A DNA stretch of 64,000 nucleotides from Plasmodium relictum (Eukaryota > Apicomplexa > Aconoidasida > Haemosporida > Plasmodiidae), in NCBI RefSeq assembly GCF_900005765.1, contig NC_041682.1, positions 375,636 to 439,635 on the forward strand, read 5' to 3'. Below the pieces are notes generated by a model. That model was not told the origin of the DNA and ran no database searches. It saw only the letters and a list, made by a program, of their open reading frames with translations. A program made the translations under genes and the position numbers. Of the stretch, positions 24,227-37,555 are shown piece by piece. Within the stretch, counting starts at the first letter, position 1, and each line of letters starts with the position of its first letter.

Positions 24227-25968
24227 TATAAAAATTCTTTACCTTTTTTATAATTAACTTTTTTTTTGTAGCATGTTGAAAATAAAAAATTTAAATGAAA
24301 TATACATAAGATACTAATGCTTTTATTTTTTTTTTTCCTTTTTTATGCTGATTAAAAAGTTGAAAAACTTTGTAATTTTTTTTTATTTTACATTCCCAAA
24401 TTATTAAATAAAAATGTATGAAAATTATCATTTAATATATATAATTACAAAAATTACATGTGTATTTAAACTTGCTGATACTACTAAGAATATAAATTAT
24501 ATAATATTTTATGTTATTAATTTATGTTATTTTTTAATATAGAAGGTACATTCATTATGCCTTTATTTTTAGAAAACATTAATAATTATTATCAATTTAA
24601 TTTACCTATTTCTATTTTATTTTAAAAATTACAATGGTAGGTTCTAAGAGAAACATGATCTTATGAATGAATAAAAATTTTAATTATATAACAATGAGCA
24701 ACTTTTCAGTTCATAGATGAAATAGAAAGTTTTATTTTAAATCGTGATAAAGCTAAAAAAACATATATATTTTTTATTTCTAAGAATAATTTATGAATTA
24801 TTTATTAAAAAGATAATATTGAAAAATAAAAAGGTCAAATATTTACACAAATAAATGTAAAAGATTTAAATTCAATTTTATTGGAATTTTACTAGGTTGA
24901 AAATTCATGAAAAGAAAATTCTCAATAAAAAAAAAAGGAAAAAAAATGTATTTATGAATAATAATAAGCTATTAATTTTATAATTATTATTATTGTAATA
25001 TTACTACTCTATTTTGTTTTTCTTTTTATTAAAAAATTGACATTGCTACAATGTTAATATTTACTAAATTAGGAATAAAAAATATACGTATGTGTGTGCT
25101 ACTTTTAAAGGGAACAAACGTTTTAATTAAAATTTTTAAAATATTAGAATAACTAGTTATATATTTAATATTGTACTTCATTGTAACATTCAATCATTTT
25201 ATATTTCCTCATTTAATTTTTTTTGTATTGTGATAAATTAAAATTTTAAAATAAAAAAATATGACCACGTAATATTCATTTTGTGATATTTTACATAAAA
25301 TAAAAATAAAAAAAGTAAGACATAATAAATCAAAAAAAAAATTTTAAAATTTTTTTTTTTTTTTAAATTATTTAAAATTATTTTTTATATATAAATTCTA
25401 AGTTTTTTAAAAATATGATTGAATAAATATTTTTATGAAATACTTTAATGCAATATGCTATTCATTAAAGCAAAGTTCATAAATTATATAAATAAAATTT
25501 TATATGTAATTTAAAAAATATATATATATAACATAAAAATTTTGTAATTGTCTGCTCTCTTAAATTATATAATGTTTTAAATAGCTCTCATTTAAAAAAA
25601 TTTATATTATTCCATTTAATATTTTATTAATAAAAAATAAAAAAAAAGTGATTACATTTTTTTAGATTAATTTTTTTTTTAATAGTATGAATATTCATAG
25701 AAAATAATTATTAACAATCAGGAAAAAATACAAAAAAAAAAAAAAAAAAAAAAAATATCCATATATTTATTATATAACTAAAAGTTTTATTTATATAAAT
25801 ATATTTTTTTTTTTTTTTGTCTGTATGATTTTTAAATTTAATTAGTTTAGTATCACAATTTTTATTTATAAGGAATTAAAAATTTTGATGAATCATTACA
25901 TTTAAATTTTTTTTTTATTATTATTTGAATTTTTATTCTTATGAAGTATACAAAATATATGAAGCAAA
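24227..25968. other. divergent intergenic region
   Basis: About 1.7 kb between the CS-domain gene (minus) and NUF2 (plus). Poly(dA)/poly(dT) tracts, for example near 25733-25755 and 25804-25818. No gene seen; presumed promoters. Confidence 0.6.
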
Positions 25969-27342
25969 ATGAACGTAGGAAATGAAATAGTTCCCAGATA
26001 TGGGTTTGAAGAAATGAAAAATGAAATAAGTAAATATGGAGTAGAAATTACTCAGAGTACTTTGAAAAATCCAACAACAGAAGATGTGCAAGGGGTTTAT
26101 AGTATATGCATAAAATATATTTTAAATAAAGATATTAATAATATCAGAATTGAAGAATTTACGGGGGATTTAAAAAGTTCTATGCCTTCAATTGACGGTA
26201 TTCAAATATTACCAAATGAAGGAAAAAATCATTTACAAGCTATAGGCAATTTGAGATTTATTAGACATTGCGAAAAAATTAATAAAATTTTAAATTTAGA
26301 TAATACATTAAGCTATATATTTAAACCAGTAAGTAGCCATATAACAAAATTAATTAATGCTTTTATACATTTTATGAAATACAAAGAAGAAATATATAAT
26401 GAAAATGATGCGAAAATAAAAAAAATTCAAGAGAAAAAAAATGAAGATAGTATTTTGGAAAGTGAATTAAAAACAGTTGATAGTGAATTACATATATTAC
26501 TTGGAAAACATGATGAGATAAAAAACAGTATTATTAACGAAAAAAACACGAAAAGAAATTATGAAGAAGAAATTATAGAAAATCAAAATTTGCTTAATGC
26601 TCAGCAAAGTGTAATTATATCTTTAAAATCAACTAAAGATAAAATAGCCAATGAAACAAATGAATTAATTTTCCAATTTTCTAGATTAAGGCAGAAAAAA
26701 GAAGATTTAGAGGATCAAATAGTTCCTTCACCAGAAAAATTACAGCAATACAATGAAGAATTAAAAGATTTATTATCTGAACATATGTCATATTTTGAAT
26801 CAGATAAGAAAAAAAATGAAGAAATTAAAAGTAAAATCAATGTATCTGATTTGTGCATAAAAAAATTAGTTGATTTGTTAACTATTCTAACAAATCATGT
26901 TGACAACACAATCAAGCAGCATATTGATAAAAAAAATGAATTAAAAAACTTAGAAAAAACTTTGAAATCATTAAAAGTTGAAAAGGAAAATTTAGAAAAT
27001 AAAAAGGAACAACAAGATAAAATAATAAGTAATACAGAACAATGTTTTGAAGAAGAAAAAAGTAAGTGGAACAAAAAAATTCAAGAAGAAGAAAGAAAGA
27101 TTGTTCAAGTAGAAAAAAATGTAAAAACAATATATGAAAATATAGATAATATAAATTTTAAAACTAATAGAGAAATTAAAGAAATTAAAAACTTAATAAA
27201 ACATATTCAGGACACTGTCAATAATTATAATAGAAATTGTGCTATCATAACTGATCTTATAGAAAATACAAGAAATTCTCAAAAAATATTAAGCGATAAA
27301 ATACAGAATAATATACAAAAATATATTAAAGCGAATGTTTAA
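25969..27342 (+). CDS. NUF2: kinetochore protein NUF2 of the NDC80 complex
   Basis: Single-exon protein of 457 residues, close to the usual Nuf2 length (about 450-465). The first 140 residues correspond to the calponin-homology-like head. They include the FxxM..EI segment near the start and the loop around IGNLRFIRHCEKI. From about residue 145 to the end it is an almost uninterrupted Lys/Glu/Asn coiled coil with heptad-like spacing. NUF2 pairs with NDC80 in the outer kinetochore and links centromeres to spindle microtubules. Its position between the CS-domain gene and FNT matches the falciparum order that I recall (PF3D7_0316500). Confidence 0.85.
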   Translation: MNVGNEIVPRYGFEEMKNEISKYGVEITQSTLKNPTTEDVQGVYSICIKYILNKDINNIRIEEFTGDLKSSMPSIDGIQILPNEGKNHLQAIGNLRFIRHCEKINKILNLDNTLSYIFKPVSSHITKLINAFIHFMKYKEEIYNENDAKIKKIQEKKNEDSILESELKTVDSELHILLGKHDEIKNSIINEKNTKRNYEEEIIENQNLLNAQQSVIISLKSTKDKIANETNELIFQFSRLRQKKEDLEDQIVPSPEKLQQYNEELKDLLSEHMSYFESDKKKNEEIKSKINVSDLCIKKLVDLLTILTNHVDNTIKQHIDKKNELKNLEKTLKSLKVEKENLENKKEQQDKIISNTEQCFEEEKSKWNKKIQEEERKIVQVEKNVKTIYENIDNINFKTNREIKEIKNLIKHIQDTVNNYNRNCAIITDLIENTRNSQKILSDKIQNNIQKYIKANV

Positions 27343-28294
27343 TATCATTATAATGTTTAAAGTATAAAAATGAAGGCTTTACTAAAAAAAATCTATTATA
27401 AATATTTATGTTCAAATATTAAAAAAAAAAATAAAATAAAAACTAACGAGTAAATATATATTATAATATATAAATATAGATTCAACAAATGTAAAGGATA
27501 ACAATTTTATATATATTTGTTAAAATTATAAGAATAAATATATAAAATAATACATAAATTTGATTTCAAAATATTTCTTTATATTTTGCATTTTTCTTTT
27601 TATATATTTTGTATTTCAACATATTTTATTTTATTATTTTTATTTATTTATTTATTTTTTTTTAAATAGTATATAAAAAACAATTATTAAAAATAATAAA
27701 CTAATATGTAAATATTTGTAAATGGAAACAATAAATAGAAAAACGTATTTTCTCAAAATACATTATTTTTTTTAACAAATTTATATTTTAAGGGGCAAAA
27801 AAAAAAAAAAAAAAAAAAAGAAAGAAAATAAATGAAATAAAATAATGAAATAATTAAAAAAAAAATATACTTTTTTATTTTATTTAAATTTAAATTGTAA
27901 AAAAGATATCTTAATAAGAAAAAAATTTTATTTATAGAATTTTTTTGTTATTAAAAAGCATATGCAATATATTTAAAATAAACTAATTTATGTAATAAAA
28001 TTAAAAATAAGCATTAATATAAAAACAATGTGTAAAGGAAGAAATAAAAATAAAGAAAAAAAGAGACATATATATCCAAAAGATAGAACAACTATGTCTT
28101 TTCTATATATATTACATGTATTTCTAAATTAATATATATAAATGTGTTTGTTATTACTAAATAAACAAAAGTAAATCAATAAAAGATAAATATATATTTT
28201 AATTAAAATTTTTCATAAATTAGTAATTTCATATTTACATTTATAAAAAAAAACAAAATAAAAGATACAAAAATTTATATTCTAATAGAATTTT
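27343..28294. other. convergent intergenic spacer
   Basis: About 0.95 kb between the stops of NUF2 and FNT, with poly(dA) at about 27797-27819. Nothing coding is seen. Confidence 0.6.
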
Positions 28295-29520
28295 TTATTT
28301 AAATGCCTTTCCAAAAGGCTGATCTTTTATATCATTGCTACCATTATGTAGCTCTACAGACAAGCTATAAAAATATATATATATATATATATATATATAG
28401 GATGTGATGAATAATTTTTTGTTATGTTTTTTTTTATTTACGTCTTTAATGCAGCATTATTTAATTCATCATTCATTTTTTCATAATTTTTGTAATGATT
28501 TCTATAAATTAGATACAAGGGAAAGGCTAAAATGCAAGCACCTGCAATCTACAAAAATAAACAAAAAAAAAAAATATTTGTTTAATAAGATATGTATTAT
28601 AAAAGTATATAAAATTTTTTGTGAAAATAAAAAAAATACTTACATAATTTCCAATTAGTGTAGGAAATAAATTTTTAAAATATACTTCAAAAAAGGAAAC
28701 ATTGGTTTTAACCATAAGTGAAAGATTTAGTGTATAAATATTTGCTATTATATGTTCATATCCAGCAATGGCAAAAGAATAAACTGCAAAAAATACACTA
28801 AATACTAAACCAGAACCATCCTTTATAGATAAGACGAAATAAACAGCTAAACAAACAAAAATATTACATCCAATGGCTAGGCATACACATTCAATAAATG
28901 AATGGTTCACTTTTTTTACAGCAATATCATTTAAAAATTGAAAAATATGATTTTTACTAATATCTGCATTTTCATTAAAGGCTCCTGAACCATAGGAAAT
29001 AAAAAAAGCACATGCTAATGCACCTATATAATTACCTAATAATGATATAATCATAACTCGCAAATAGTCTAATTTTTTAACTTTTTTTTGTAACAGTGCT
29101 GTAGTAACGGCTAAAGTATTTCCTGTAAATAAATCTGAACCTGTACATATTATACATAAAAAAGCAATTGGAAATGTAAAACCATATAAAAAAGAGCCCA
29201 TAGATATTCCTACATATTCTCTTAATTTGTGATAATAAAATAATCCTCCTATAAGATTCGGAATGAAAAAAAAAATATATATGGGTATATATATATATGT
29301 CTAAATATAATGTATGCACAAATAAACCTGCTATTCCTGACGCATGTGCGCAAACTCCAACAAATACACCAGCTAAAATTGCTTTTGCTAATAAAATTAA
29401 ATTACTATAATGGGCTTTTGATTTACCATATTCAACACATCTGATGTAAGAATCTTCACTTGAACATGATGTTTTTACGTTTATTGGGTCTACAACATAT
29501 TTAATAGTATTTTTAGGCAT
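28295..29520 (-). CDS. FNT: formate-nitrite transporter FNT (lactate/H+ exporter), four exons
   Basis: Exons on the minus strand: 29520-29328, 29248-28644, 28548-28442 and 28364-28295, giving about 324 residues. Splice sites read directly are GCAG|GTTTAT, AAATTAT|GTAAGT and AAGAC|GTAAAT, each followed by a T/A-rich acceptor, and the reading frame is kept throughout. The last 23 codons form a separate exon whose start (LSVELHN) resembles the end of the falciparum protein. Family motifs are intact: ASGIAGGLFYYHK, the TGSDLFTGNT loop, and GYEHIIANIYT with the central His of the transport path. The protein is a pentameric six-helix channel-like transporter that exports lactate with protons across the parasite plasma membrane. 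The Gly of YGFTFPIAF, where a falciparum resistance change (G107S) is known, is conserved. Confidence 0.93.
28365..28441 (-). other. FNT intron 3 with (AT)n microsatellite
   Basis: GTAAAT donor, TTATAG acceptor, 77 bases. It contains an (AT)n run at about 28372-28398. Ignoring this intron gives an in-frame TAA immediately after the donor and hides the final exon. Confidence 0.7.
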
Positions 29521-31976
29521 TTTAATAAAAAAAAAAAAACAATGTTTTTTTCAAAAGTTATCTCTTAAAAATATTATAAAATTATTAAAAATAAAAAATA
29601 ATTCAAATCCGTTATTTAAAATACAAAAAAAAAAAAATTCACAAAATAAAAATTAAGGCATTAAAATATATTCATATACTATACATTTCAAAAAAATGAA
29701 AGAATATATATTCTACATAAAAATTATATTATATTTTAAATTTATGGTTTAACGGAAAACTATGTATTTTTAGGCATTTTTATTTTTATTTTATTTATTT
29801 ATTTATTATTTTTTTTTTTTTTTGCATTAAAATTTAAATAAATCAAAATATTTTAAAATTTATTTGTTTCTTTTTTTTTTTTTTTAAATCTGTAAAAAAA
29901 AAAAAAAAAGATAATTGCTATATATTTTTAATAAAAAAAGAAGTTATAAAAAGAAAAAGAATTTTTAAATTTATACAAGTATATAAAAAAATTTAACCAC
30001 AAGCATATATAAATAATGATTTAAGTTATCCCTTTTTTATTGAGTTAAACACTTTATTTTTATATTTTATCGAATTTTTTTTTTTTTCATTTATTATTTT
30101 GTTATAATTCTTTTATAAGAAATTATGCTTTTATTTATTATACTTTATGTAATATTACTAAAAAAATTTTATTAACGTATTTTTATTTTTTTGAATTTTG
30201 GCAATTGAGTGCTCTTAAATATGTAAATTACTAAATTTTGGCAGTCTTTTTTATTTTTCAAGCGAAAAAAGGGAAAACGATGTTTTGAAACATTTTAATT
30301 TTAATTAATTGCACATATTATATTGACACTTAGAATAGTTTCAGGTTCAATATATATATTTTTTTATGTTCTTTAATACTGAAATATACTGCAATATTGT
30401 TATATTAGTTTCTTTTATATATTAATTATACAAATATCTTAAATTTTTTTTTAGAATTTTTCATAAAAATTGTGCATAAGAAAAAATAATGAAAAGTCAT
30501 AATTGTATAATGTATTTCTTAAAATAAGTAAATTATGATGTTTCTAAAATTATATCGATAGACAACAAATTAAAAAAAAATATACATAATGCACATAAAA
30601 ACAAAAAATAAAAATGATAAAAATTTCTTTTAATTTTTCTATAAAAAAAAAGTATAATTAATAAAATCAAAATTTTTTAGAAAGGTTAATGTTTGAAGAT
30701 TTGCATAAGAATAAATACATAAAAATATTTTATGTAATATATATCTGTTTACTATTATTCAAGAAAATATAAAAAAATAAAATAAAATAAAAATTAAAAA
30801 ATTCGTTTATATTACATTTTTTCTAAGAAATAATATAAAGTGAAAATAAAAATAAAAATATTACCATTTTATTTTTTTTAATAAATAAATAAATTTTAAT
30901 TTTAATTTTTCAATATTTAAATAGACATAATCTTAATAATATTTTACTCTTGGCTTTTTTATTTTCATATGTCTAAATTTTTCGTAAAAAAACTACACAA
31001 AAAAAAATATTTTTTTCTTTGTTACCATTTATTATTTTAAATCGCTTATTAAATCCTTTTTTTTTTTTTTTTTTTTTTTTGCGCTATTTTCTTCGTTTGA
31101 TTATATCAATTCACATTCAGCTTATATGTTATTTTTTCATGAAATATGTATTCTTTTATAGATTATATTTTTTTTTTTTAATTTTTTTTTCTATATTTTT
31201 TATAGTTCTTTTATATATATTTAATTTTTTAATATTCTCTAAATTTTTTCTTTTTACTTTTATTTAATAACTTTTTTTTTTTTTTTTTTTAGTATATTTA
31301 TTTCATTTATTTCTTTTTTTTATATTACATATATTTATTTTACATAAATTTTTTTTTTTAGTAGATATAACTTCTATTAAAACTATCCCAATTTATATGA
31401 ACAAAATTTATTTGCCATTTTAATAAGTAAAATAAATATTAATATATAATTAAATATAATATATTTATTAGTCTTATAATTTGATAATAAATAGTATCAT
31501 ATTTTTACTCATACTATTTTTAATTAAATTCTTTAGTATTCGAAAAAAAAAAAAAAATACAAAATGATTTCCTACAATTTTTAAATGATAATAAGAAAAA
31601 AAAAGATTACGATAATTATAATAAAATTTAAATTAAACTAAATATTTAAATGCATAGCTGAGATAAATTAAAAAAAAAAGAAAAAATTGAATTTAGTATA
31701 AAAGTTAACTGCAATACAAATTCATTGTGTATTCCTACGACTTTCTAGTATAAACAAAAGTAAATATTTATATTTTTTTTTTTCTTTGTTTCATAATTAC
31801 ATATATAAAATTTTGCATAAAAGTAATTAATATATTTTTTATTGTATAAATTAATAATTTAAAAATAATTAACATATAATTATTCACAAATTGGTTTACA
31901 ACAAAAAAAAAAAAAGTTTTTCATTTTAGGTTTATAAGAAAATACAATTTTTGAAAGAAAAATATTTTTTAATAAA
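29521..31976. other. divergent intergenic region
   Basis: About 2.45 kb between FNT and the YOP1-like gene. T-rich tracts near 31054-31080 and 31270-31290 create a Phe-rich 82-codon frame (31019-31267) that I do not accept. Presumed promoters and 5' UTRs. Confidence 0.6.
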
Positions 31977-32901
31977 ATGGATAAATTAAAAGAATACGAT
32001 AAAGAAAAAGAACAAGAAAAATGTAATGTAATACAAGGTGCACATGGTATTAAGAAATTATCATCAAAAGTATTAAGCGATAAATTGAACAATTTAGATG
32101 TTAGTAGAGTATTTGACAACATAGATGATCACATAAAAAAACATCCATTCATAAATGATTTGGCAAAAAAGTTTGGCGTTAAACCATCATATATTATTGT
32201 ACCTTTTTTTTTTTTTTTATTTGTTTCTTTAATATTTGGATGGGGAGCAGCTTTAATATGCAACGTACTTGGATTTGCTTATCCAGGTATTATAAAATAA
32301 AAAAATTAATATATTAAGAAGAGATAATAAAAAATAATATATAAACAAAAAAAAAAAAAAAAAAAAAAATACTATATAAGTATATAAATTATGTATTATT
32401 TACATATTATTTTTTTCTATTATCATTTAAATAACTTCTTTAAATATGTGTATACTTTATATATATTGAAATAAAATATCTATGCATATAATTTTTTTTT
32501 TTAATTTTTTTTACATTAATTTAATTAATGATTTAGCATATCAATCATTCAAGGCAGTGGAATCTCAGAGTACTGATGAAACAAAGTTGTGGTTAACATA
32601 TTGGGTTGTTTTTTCTTTGTTTTTTTTTCTTGAATATTTAATTGATATTATTTTATTTTGGATTCCTTTTTATTATTTAATAAAATTGCTTTTTCTTTTA
32701 TATTTGTATATGCCTCAAGTTAGAGGAGCAGAAATGGTATATAATTATGTTATAAGACCAATTTTATTAAAACACGAAAAAACAATAGATGATACTGTTC
32801 AGAAAATCAGTCAAACAGCTACTAACCATTTAACACAAATTACCGGAAATTTAACAGAGAAGTTAGTTCAGGAAGGACTAAGGAGGAGAAATATTAATTA
32901 A
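31977..32901 (+). CDS. YOP1: HVA22/TB2/DP1 family ER-shaping protein (YOP1-like), two exons
   Basis: Exons 31977-32286 and 32537-32901 encode about 224 residues. The junction is CCAG|GTATTA to TTTAG|CA, phase 1, giving FAYP|AYQSFKAVES, which is the conserved core of the Yop1/REEP/HVA22 family (YPAYxSxKAIE). Two paired hydrophobic hairpins follow the family pattern: residues about 75-105 (IIVPFFFFLFVSLIFGW...) and 125-165 (LTYWVVFSLFFFLEY..., IPFYYLIKLLFLLYL). The tail carries the family's amphipathic helix (AEMVYNYVIRPILLKHE). These reticulon-like wedges curve ER tubules, and membrane insertion here is by hairpins, not a signal peptide. Position next to FNT agrees with the recalled falciparum order (PF3D7_0316700). 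Confidence 0.92.
32287..32536 (+). other. intron of the YOP1-like gene
   Basis: 250 bases, GT at 32287 and AG at 32535-32536, containing a poly(dA) run at about 32349-32369. Splicing recreates the family's YPAY motif. Confidence 0.85.
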
Positions 32902-33101
32902 TGAAGAAAATATTTTTTTATATACATATATATTATTACTTCAATTATAATATTATGAAAAATAGTAAAATTCTACAAATATATTATTTAAAAAAAAAAA
33001 AATGGATATATAATTAATGAAATATAATAACATAAAATATGATGAAATAAAATATAATTAAATGTAATATATACAATATTATAATATGCAAAATATAATA
33101 A

Positions 33102-33167
<66 letters not shown>

Positions 33168-35111
33168 ATAAATTGTTTTCTGTAAAAAAATGTGATAATA
33201 TTAGATCATAATATTTATATAATTTTTTTTTTTTAAATTTCAAAAATTTAAGAAAAAATACTTCTTCAATCTTATTAAGAAATAGAAATACCTTCATATA
33301 TGTATTATTTTTATCTTACTTTTTTTTATTTTTTTTGTTTTTTGGTTTTTATTTTATCAGATAACTTTCTTTTTTAAATTGTCTATATATGCGTATGTTT
33401 CTTTTAACATTTATTGTTCTAAGTATATTCATTATTTAAACTATTTCATTTATAATATTTCTCTTAATGTATAAAAAAATAGAAAAAGTTATTTATTATT
33501 ACAAATGATGTTGAAATATTACTTAGCTTAAAATAATATAATTCATATATAGAAAAATACCCCCTTTCTCCAAAAAAAAAAAAGAATTTAACATTAACTT
33601 GAATGTACTTACATTTTACAATTTGTAATATATTTTTGTATAAATGTAATATACTAGATAAATATATTTATTAAATTCATTTAATAATTTTTTTTTTTTT
33701 TTATTATCACAGAATATTTCTGTTTCTTTTTCTATTTTTTTTTTTAAAATATAAAATAAATTAATGCTTATTACTGATTTTTTTTTTTTTCACTTTTTTT
33801 TAATATTGCATAAATGTTATTAATAATTTTAGTTAAAAATAGACTTATTTAAAAAAAAAAAATTAAGATTATAAAAAATACAAAATTTTGAAATTAATGC
33901 TTAATTATAATTTCTGCTTAATAAATTATTTCATACAAAATTGGTTTTATCAACCACCAACCATTATCTGTTATTTGAAATATATTTTTTTTCAATTATA
34001 AAAATATATAAAGATGTAGGAAAATATAGAAAATTTTAACAATATACTGGAAAAATGTATTTGGAAATATGAAAGAAGCTTCACTTTAAATAAAAATCAT
34101 GACAAATTTTCCCAAATTTTAAATTAATATATGCATACGTATTTTAAAAAATATATAAAAAAAAGAAAAGAAAAAAGGGCTTAAAATATTAAAAACAGGT
34201 TCATATGTATAAAAATATTAAAAAAAGGAAAATAAAAAAATAAAATAAAATAAAATTTAATTATAAAGAATTTCCTATTAAAAACTATGAAAAAAAAAAA
34301 ATATAAGCCTTTGTAAATTTTTATATATTATTTATAAAGAATCAATATTTCATTTTATTATTATTTAAATGTAATAAATAGAATTAATGAAAATAAAAAA
34401 ACATTAAAATGAAAACAAATTTATTTTTTTCATTTTTTTTAAGTTTTCTGCTTAAAATTTACTTTCAGTTTCTTAAAAATGTATTTTTTTTTTTTTTAAA
34501 GTGCATTAATGTAGAAAAAAAAAATTTATAAAAAGCATAAGCTCACAATAAATAATACTCCAAAATAAGCATGATAATATTAAAAAAAAAAAAAAAAATA
34601 TTCTTAAGTAAAAATAAATTCATATAAAAAAAAAAAAAATAATTAAAAAACAAAAACAAAAATAAAAATAAATTTTATTCAAATTTATATATTAAAAAAT
34701 TTTCAATATACATTTTAATTTTAGAAAATACTCGAATTTTTTAAAATTTCTTGAAAGTATAAATCCACTGATTCTTTTTTTATTTCTGATTAATTTATGA
34801 ATTTTTTTTGAATACACCAAAAACTGAATTATTCAAAGTAAAAAACAAAAAATATTTAATTAAAATAATAAATTTATTTTTCTACATATATAATCCTTTG
34901 ATAATTTTTTAAAAGTTATACAATATTTTGTATTTCCTAATAAATATAGAAGAAATATTTTTTAAAAAATTTCTATATATTTTGACTTTTTTTTTTCCCT
35001 TTTTTTTTTTTTAAATATAATATTTGAAAATTCTATTTAATTTTTTTTTATTTAAGATTATATAATCGATAATAAATTTATATATACATATTTTTTTTTT
35101 TTTAATAATAG
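32902..35111. other. intergenic region between tandem genes
   Basis: About 2.2 kb between YOP1 and RPS15A. A (TA)n microsatellite of about 59 bases lies at 33105-33163. Poly(dA)/poly(dT) tracts occur throughout. The 72-codon minus-strand frame over the microsatellite is rejected. The ATG of RPS15A is preceded directly by TTTAATAATAG, a possible acceptor of a 5' UTR intron. Confidence 0.55.
33105..33163. repeat. (TA)n microsatellite
   Basis: About 59 bases of uninterrupted TA dinucleotides in the spacer downstream of the YOP1-like gene; the longest pure dinucleotide tract in the window. Likely length-polymorphic. Confidence 0.95.
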
Positions 35112-35619
35112 ATGGTTCGCATGAGTGTATTAGCTGATTGTTTGAAAACAATAAACAATGCTGAAAAGAGAGGAAGACGACAAGTTTTAATTCGCCCATC
35201 ATCAAAAGTTGTTATAAGATTTTTGAGATATATGCAAAAAAAAGGATACATTGGAAATTTTGAAATAGTAGATGATCATAGATCAGGAAAAATTGTTGTT
35301 AATTTATTGGGAAGAATAAATAAATGTGCTGTTATATCACCAAGGTATATATATGACAAAAAAAAAAAATTATATATAAAAAAATTAATGAAATACATTA
35401 AAAATTATAAGTATTTTTAATTTTTAATTTTTTTTTTTTTTTTTTTAATATTTATATAGATATGACGTAAAATTAGAAGAAATCGAAAAAATTATAACAA
35501 GTATATTACCTAGTAGACTTTTTGGTCATTTAATTTTAACAACACCATATGGAATAATGGATCATGAAGAAGCAAGAAGAAAACATACTGGTGGAAAAGT
35601 TTTAGGTTTTTTCTTTTAA
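35112..35619 (+). CDS. RPS15A: 40S ribosomal protein S15A (uS8), two exons
   Basis: Exons 35112-35344 and 35460-35619 encode exactly 130 residues, the universal length of eukaryotic S15A. The junction is CCAAG|GTATAT to TATATAG|ATATGAC; phase 2, restoring [12 protein letters not shown]. The sequence is nearly canonical throughout ([21 protein letters not shown] at the start, [18 protein letters not shown] at the end). uS8 binds the central domain of the small-subunit rRNA. The start follows a TAATAG that could close a 5' UTR intron, so the ATG itself is firm. Confidence 0.97.
35345..35459 (+). other. intron of RPS15A
   Basis: 115 bases, GTATAT donor and TTATATAG acceptor, with a T-rich tract before the acceptor. 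Splicing joins two halves of an invariant ribosomal protein, so the boundaries are secure. Confidence 0.93.
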
Positions 35620-36314
35620 ATGTTTAAATTTGTAAAATACATAAAACATTTAGTAAAATAAAAAGGATAAAAGATGTGAATATTTTGGCTTCTATACATG
35701 AAATATATGTAAGAAATATTATTTATTTTATTATTTTAATATATATATATTTTTTCTTTTACTATTATATATATATGTGTATATATAAATGTAATTGTTT
35801 TTGAAATAATTTAAAAAGGTAATTTTTTATTTTTGAAAATTATTACAAGATATCATTCTATTAGTATGTTTAATTTATATACATTTGAAAAATAAGAAAA
35901 AAAACTAAAATAAAAAATAAGTGATACAAACTGAGGTTAAAAATAAATTAGAATTGCAATTTTTGGATAACTAAAAATTATTATACAGTCTTTAAAATTA
36001 ATTTTTAAATAAAATTAAAAAAATAAAGTAGAAATACTACAAGTTTTAATTACATAAAAAAAAGAAAAAATAAAATAATAAATTCTTTAAAATTTTCAAA
36101 AAAAAAAAAATTACATCAAAGTTACATAAAAAATAGTATTTTAGAAATTTTTTTGTCAAAGGAAAAGAAAAAAAATAAAATAAAAAGAATATAAATACAA
36201 TTGCCTTTTATAAAAGGAAAACATATTTTATCTGAAATACAATAAAAATTAAGTTTTTGATTTTCATAATAAGTGTTTAGTGAAAGGTATTAGTTTATTA
36301 AAAATATATATATA
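35620..36314. other. convergent intergenic spacer
   Basis: About 0.7 kb between the stops of RPS15A and the RING ligase gene. AT-rich low complexity only. Confidence 0.6.
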
Positions 36315-37514
36315 TTAAGTTACTTCTGTTTTATCTAAATTTTTTAATGGAAACTTAATAAATGAGGTAAAGAGGCATCTACATATTGGGCATTTTTCTT
36401 GTCTTAATGATTTCATGCAATCATAACAAAATGAGGAATGACGACAAGGCATTAATAAGGTATCTTTATAAGATGTCATGCAAATTAAACATTCTTTATC
36501 GTGCTCTTCATGACCATATATATCTAATATATCAATAAATTGAAAAATATTACATTTTTTTTTTGATTTTTGCAAAGAAACACTTTGATTTAATACACAT
36601 ATATCTTTTATTATGAAAGGTTTGTATTTATCCTTTATTTTTTTAAAGTCTACTAAAACAATTAATGTATTACAATTATCATTTTTTTTTGATTTTTTGC
36701 TAGAAGCTTTATTTACATTATATTGATCATTAGATGGAATATCATTTAAAACAATTATTAGAGGTATTCTAATATTTTCTTCATTATTCATCATTTTATT
36801 TTCTTTAATGTCAACCTTATTTTTTTTTTGTTTTTTTTTTTCTTCATTCTCCTCTTTTTCTTTTTTTTTAATCATATTACTCTTTTCAACTTCTATTTCA
36901 TTTAAGATTTCTGTTACACAAAAATTTTCATCATAAGGCATAGTATATGTAACATTATTACCATTACTAAAAAAGGATTTAGGTGTTTTATAAAAACATG
37001 AATTGAAATCAATCATATTATCTTCTTGAGGATCTACGTAATAGTCATTTTTTTTTTTATCTAATAATAAGGTAGTCGCATCGGAAGTTTGTTTATTTGG
37101 TATTGTTTTGCTAAATCCATCCTTAAAAAAATTTTTAAAATTATCTATGCATATAACAGTGCTTTGCCCATTTATAGATTTCTTATTTGATTCTATTTTA
37201 TTATGAATAATATCATTTACTTCTTTTAATAGAACTCCCCAAAATAATCTAATATATATGGAATTTTTTGAAGAAAAGGTGAAGGAAATAGAATATTTAT
37301 ATAGTTGATTTAAATCATTGCAACTAGAACTTAAATAATTTTTATACAGTTGTATATTATTTTTTATACTTATATTCAAATTTATTTTATCTACACTTTT
37401 TGGAGTAATTTTTTTTTTAATTCTTATTATATCATTTACATGACTTCTACATAACATTTTAATTTCGTTTATATATCTTGACATGTTTTTCATATAAATT
37501 GCCTAAAAAAAAAA

Positions 37515-37555
<41 letters not shown>

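Noticed and set aside
31019-31267. 82-codon Phe-rich frame
   Set aside because: Product of T-rich tracts upstream of YOP1; no conserved features.
33079-33297. 72-codon frame over the TA microsatellite
   Set aside because: Its core is a Tyr-Ile dipeptide run from the (TA)n tract.
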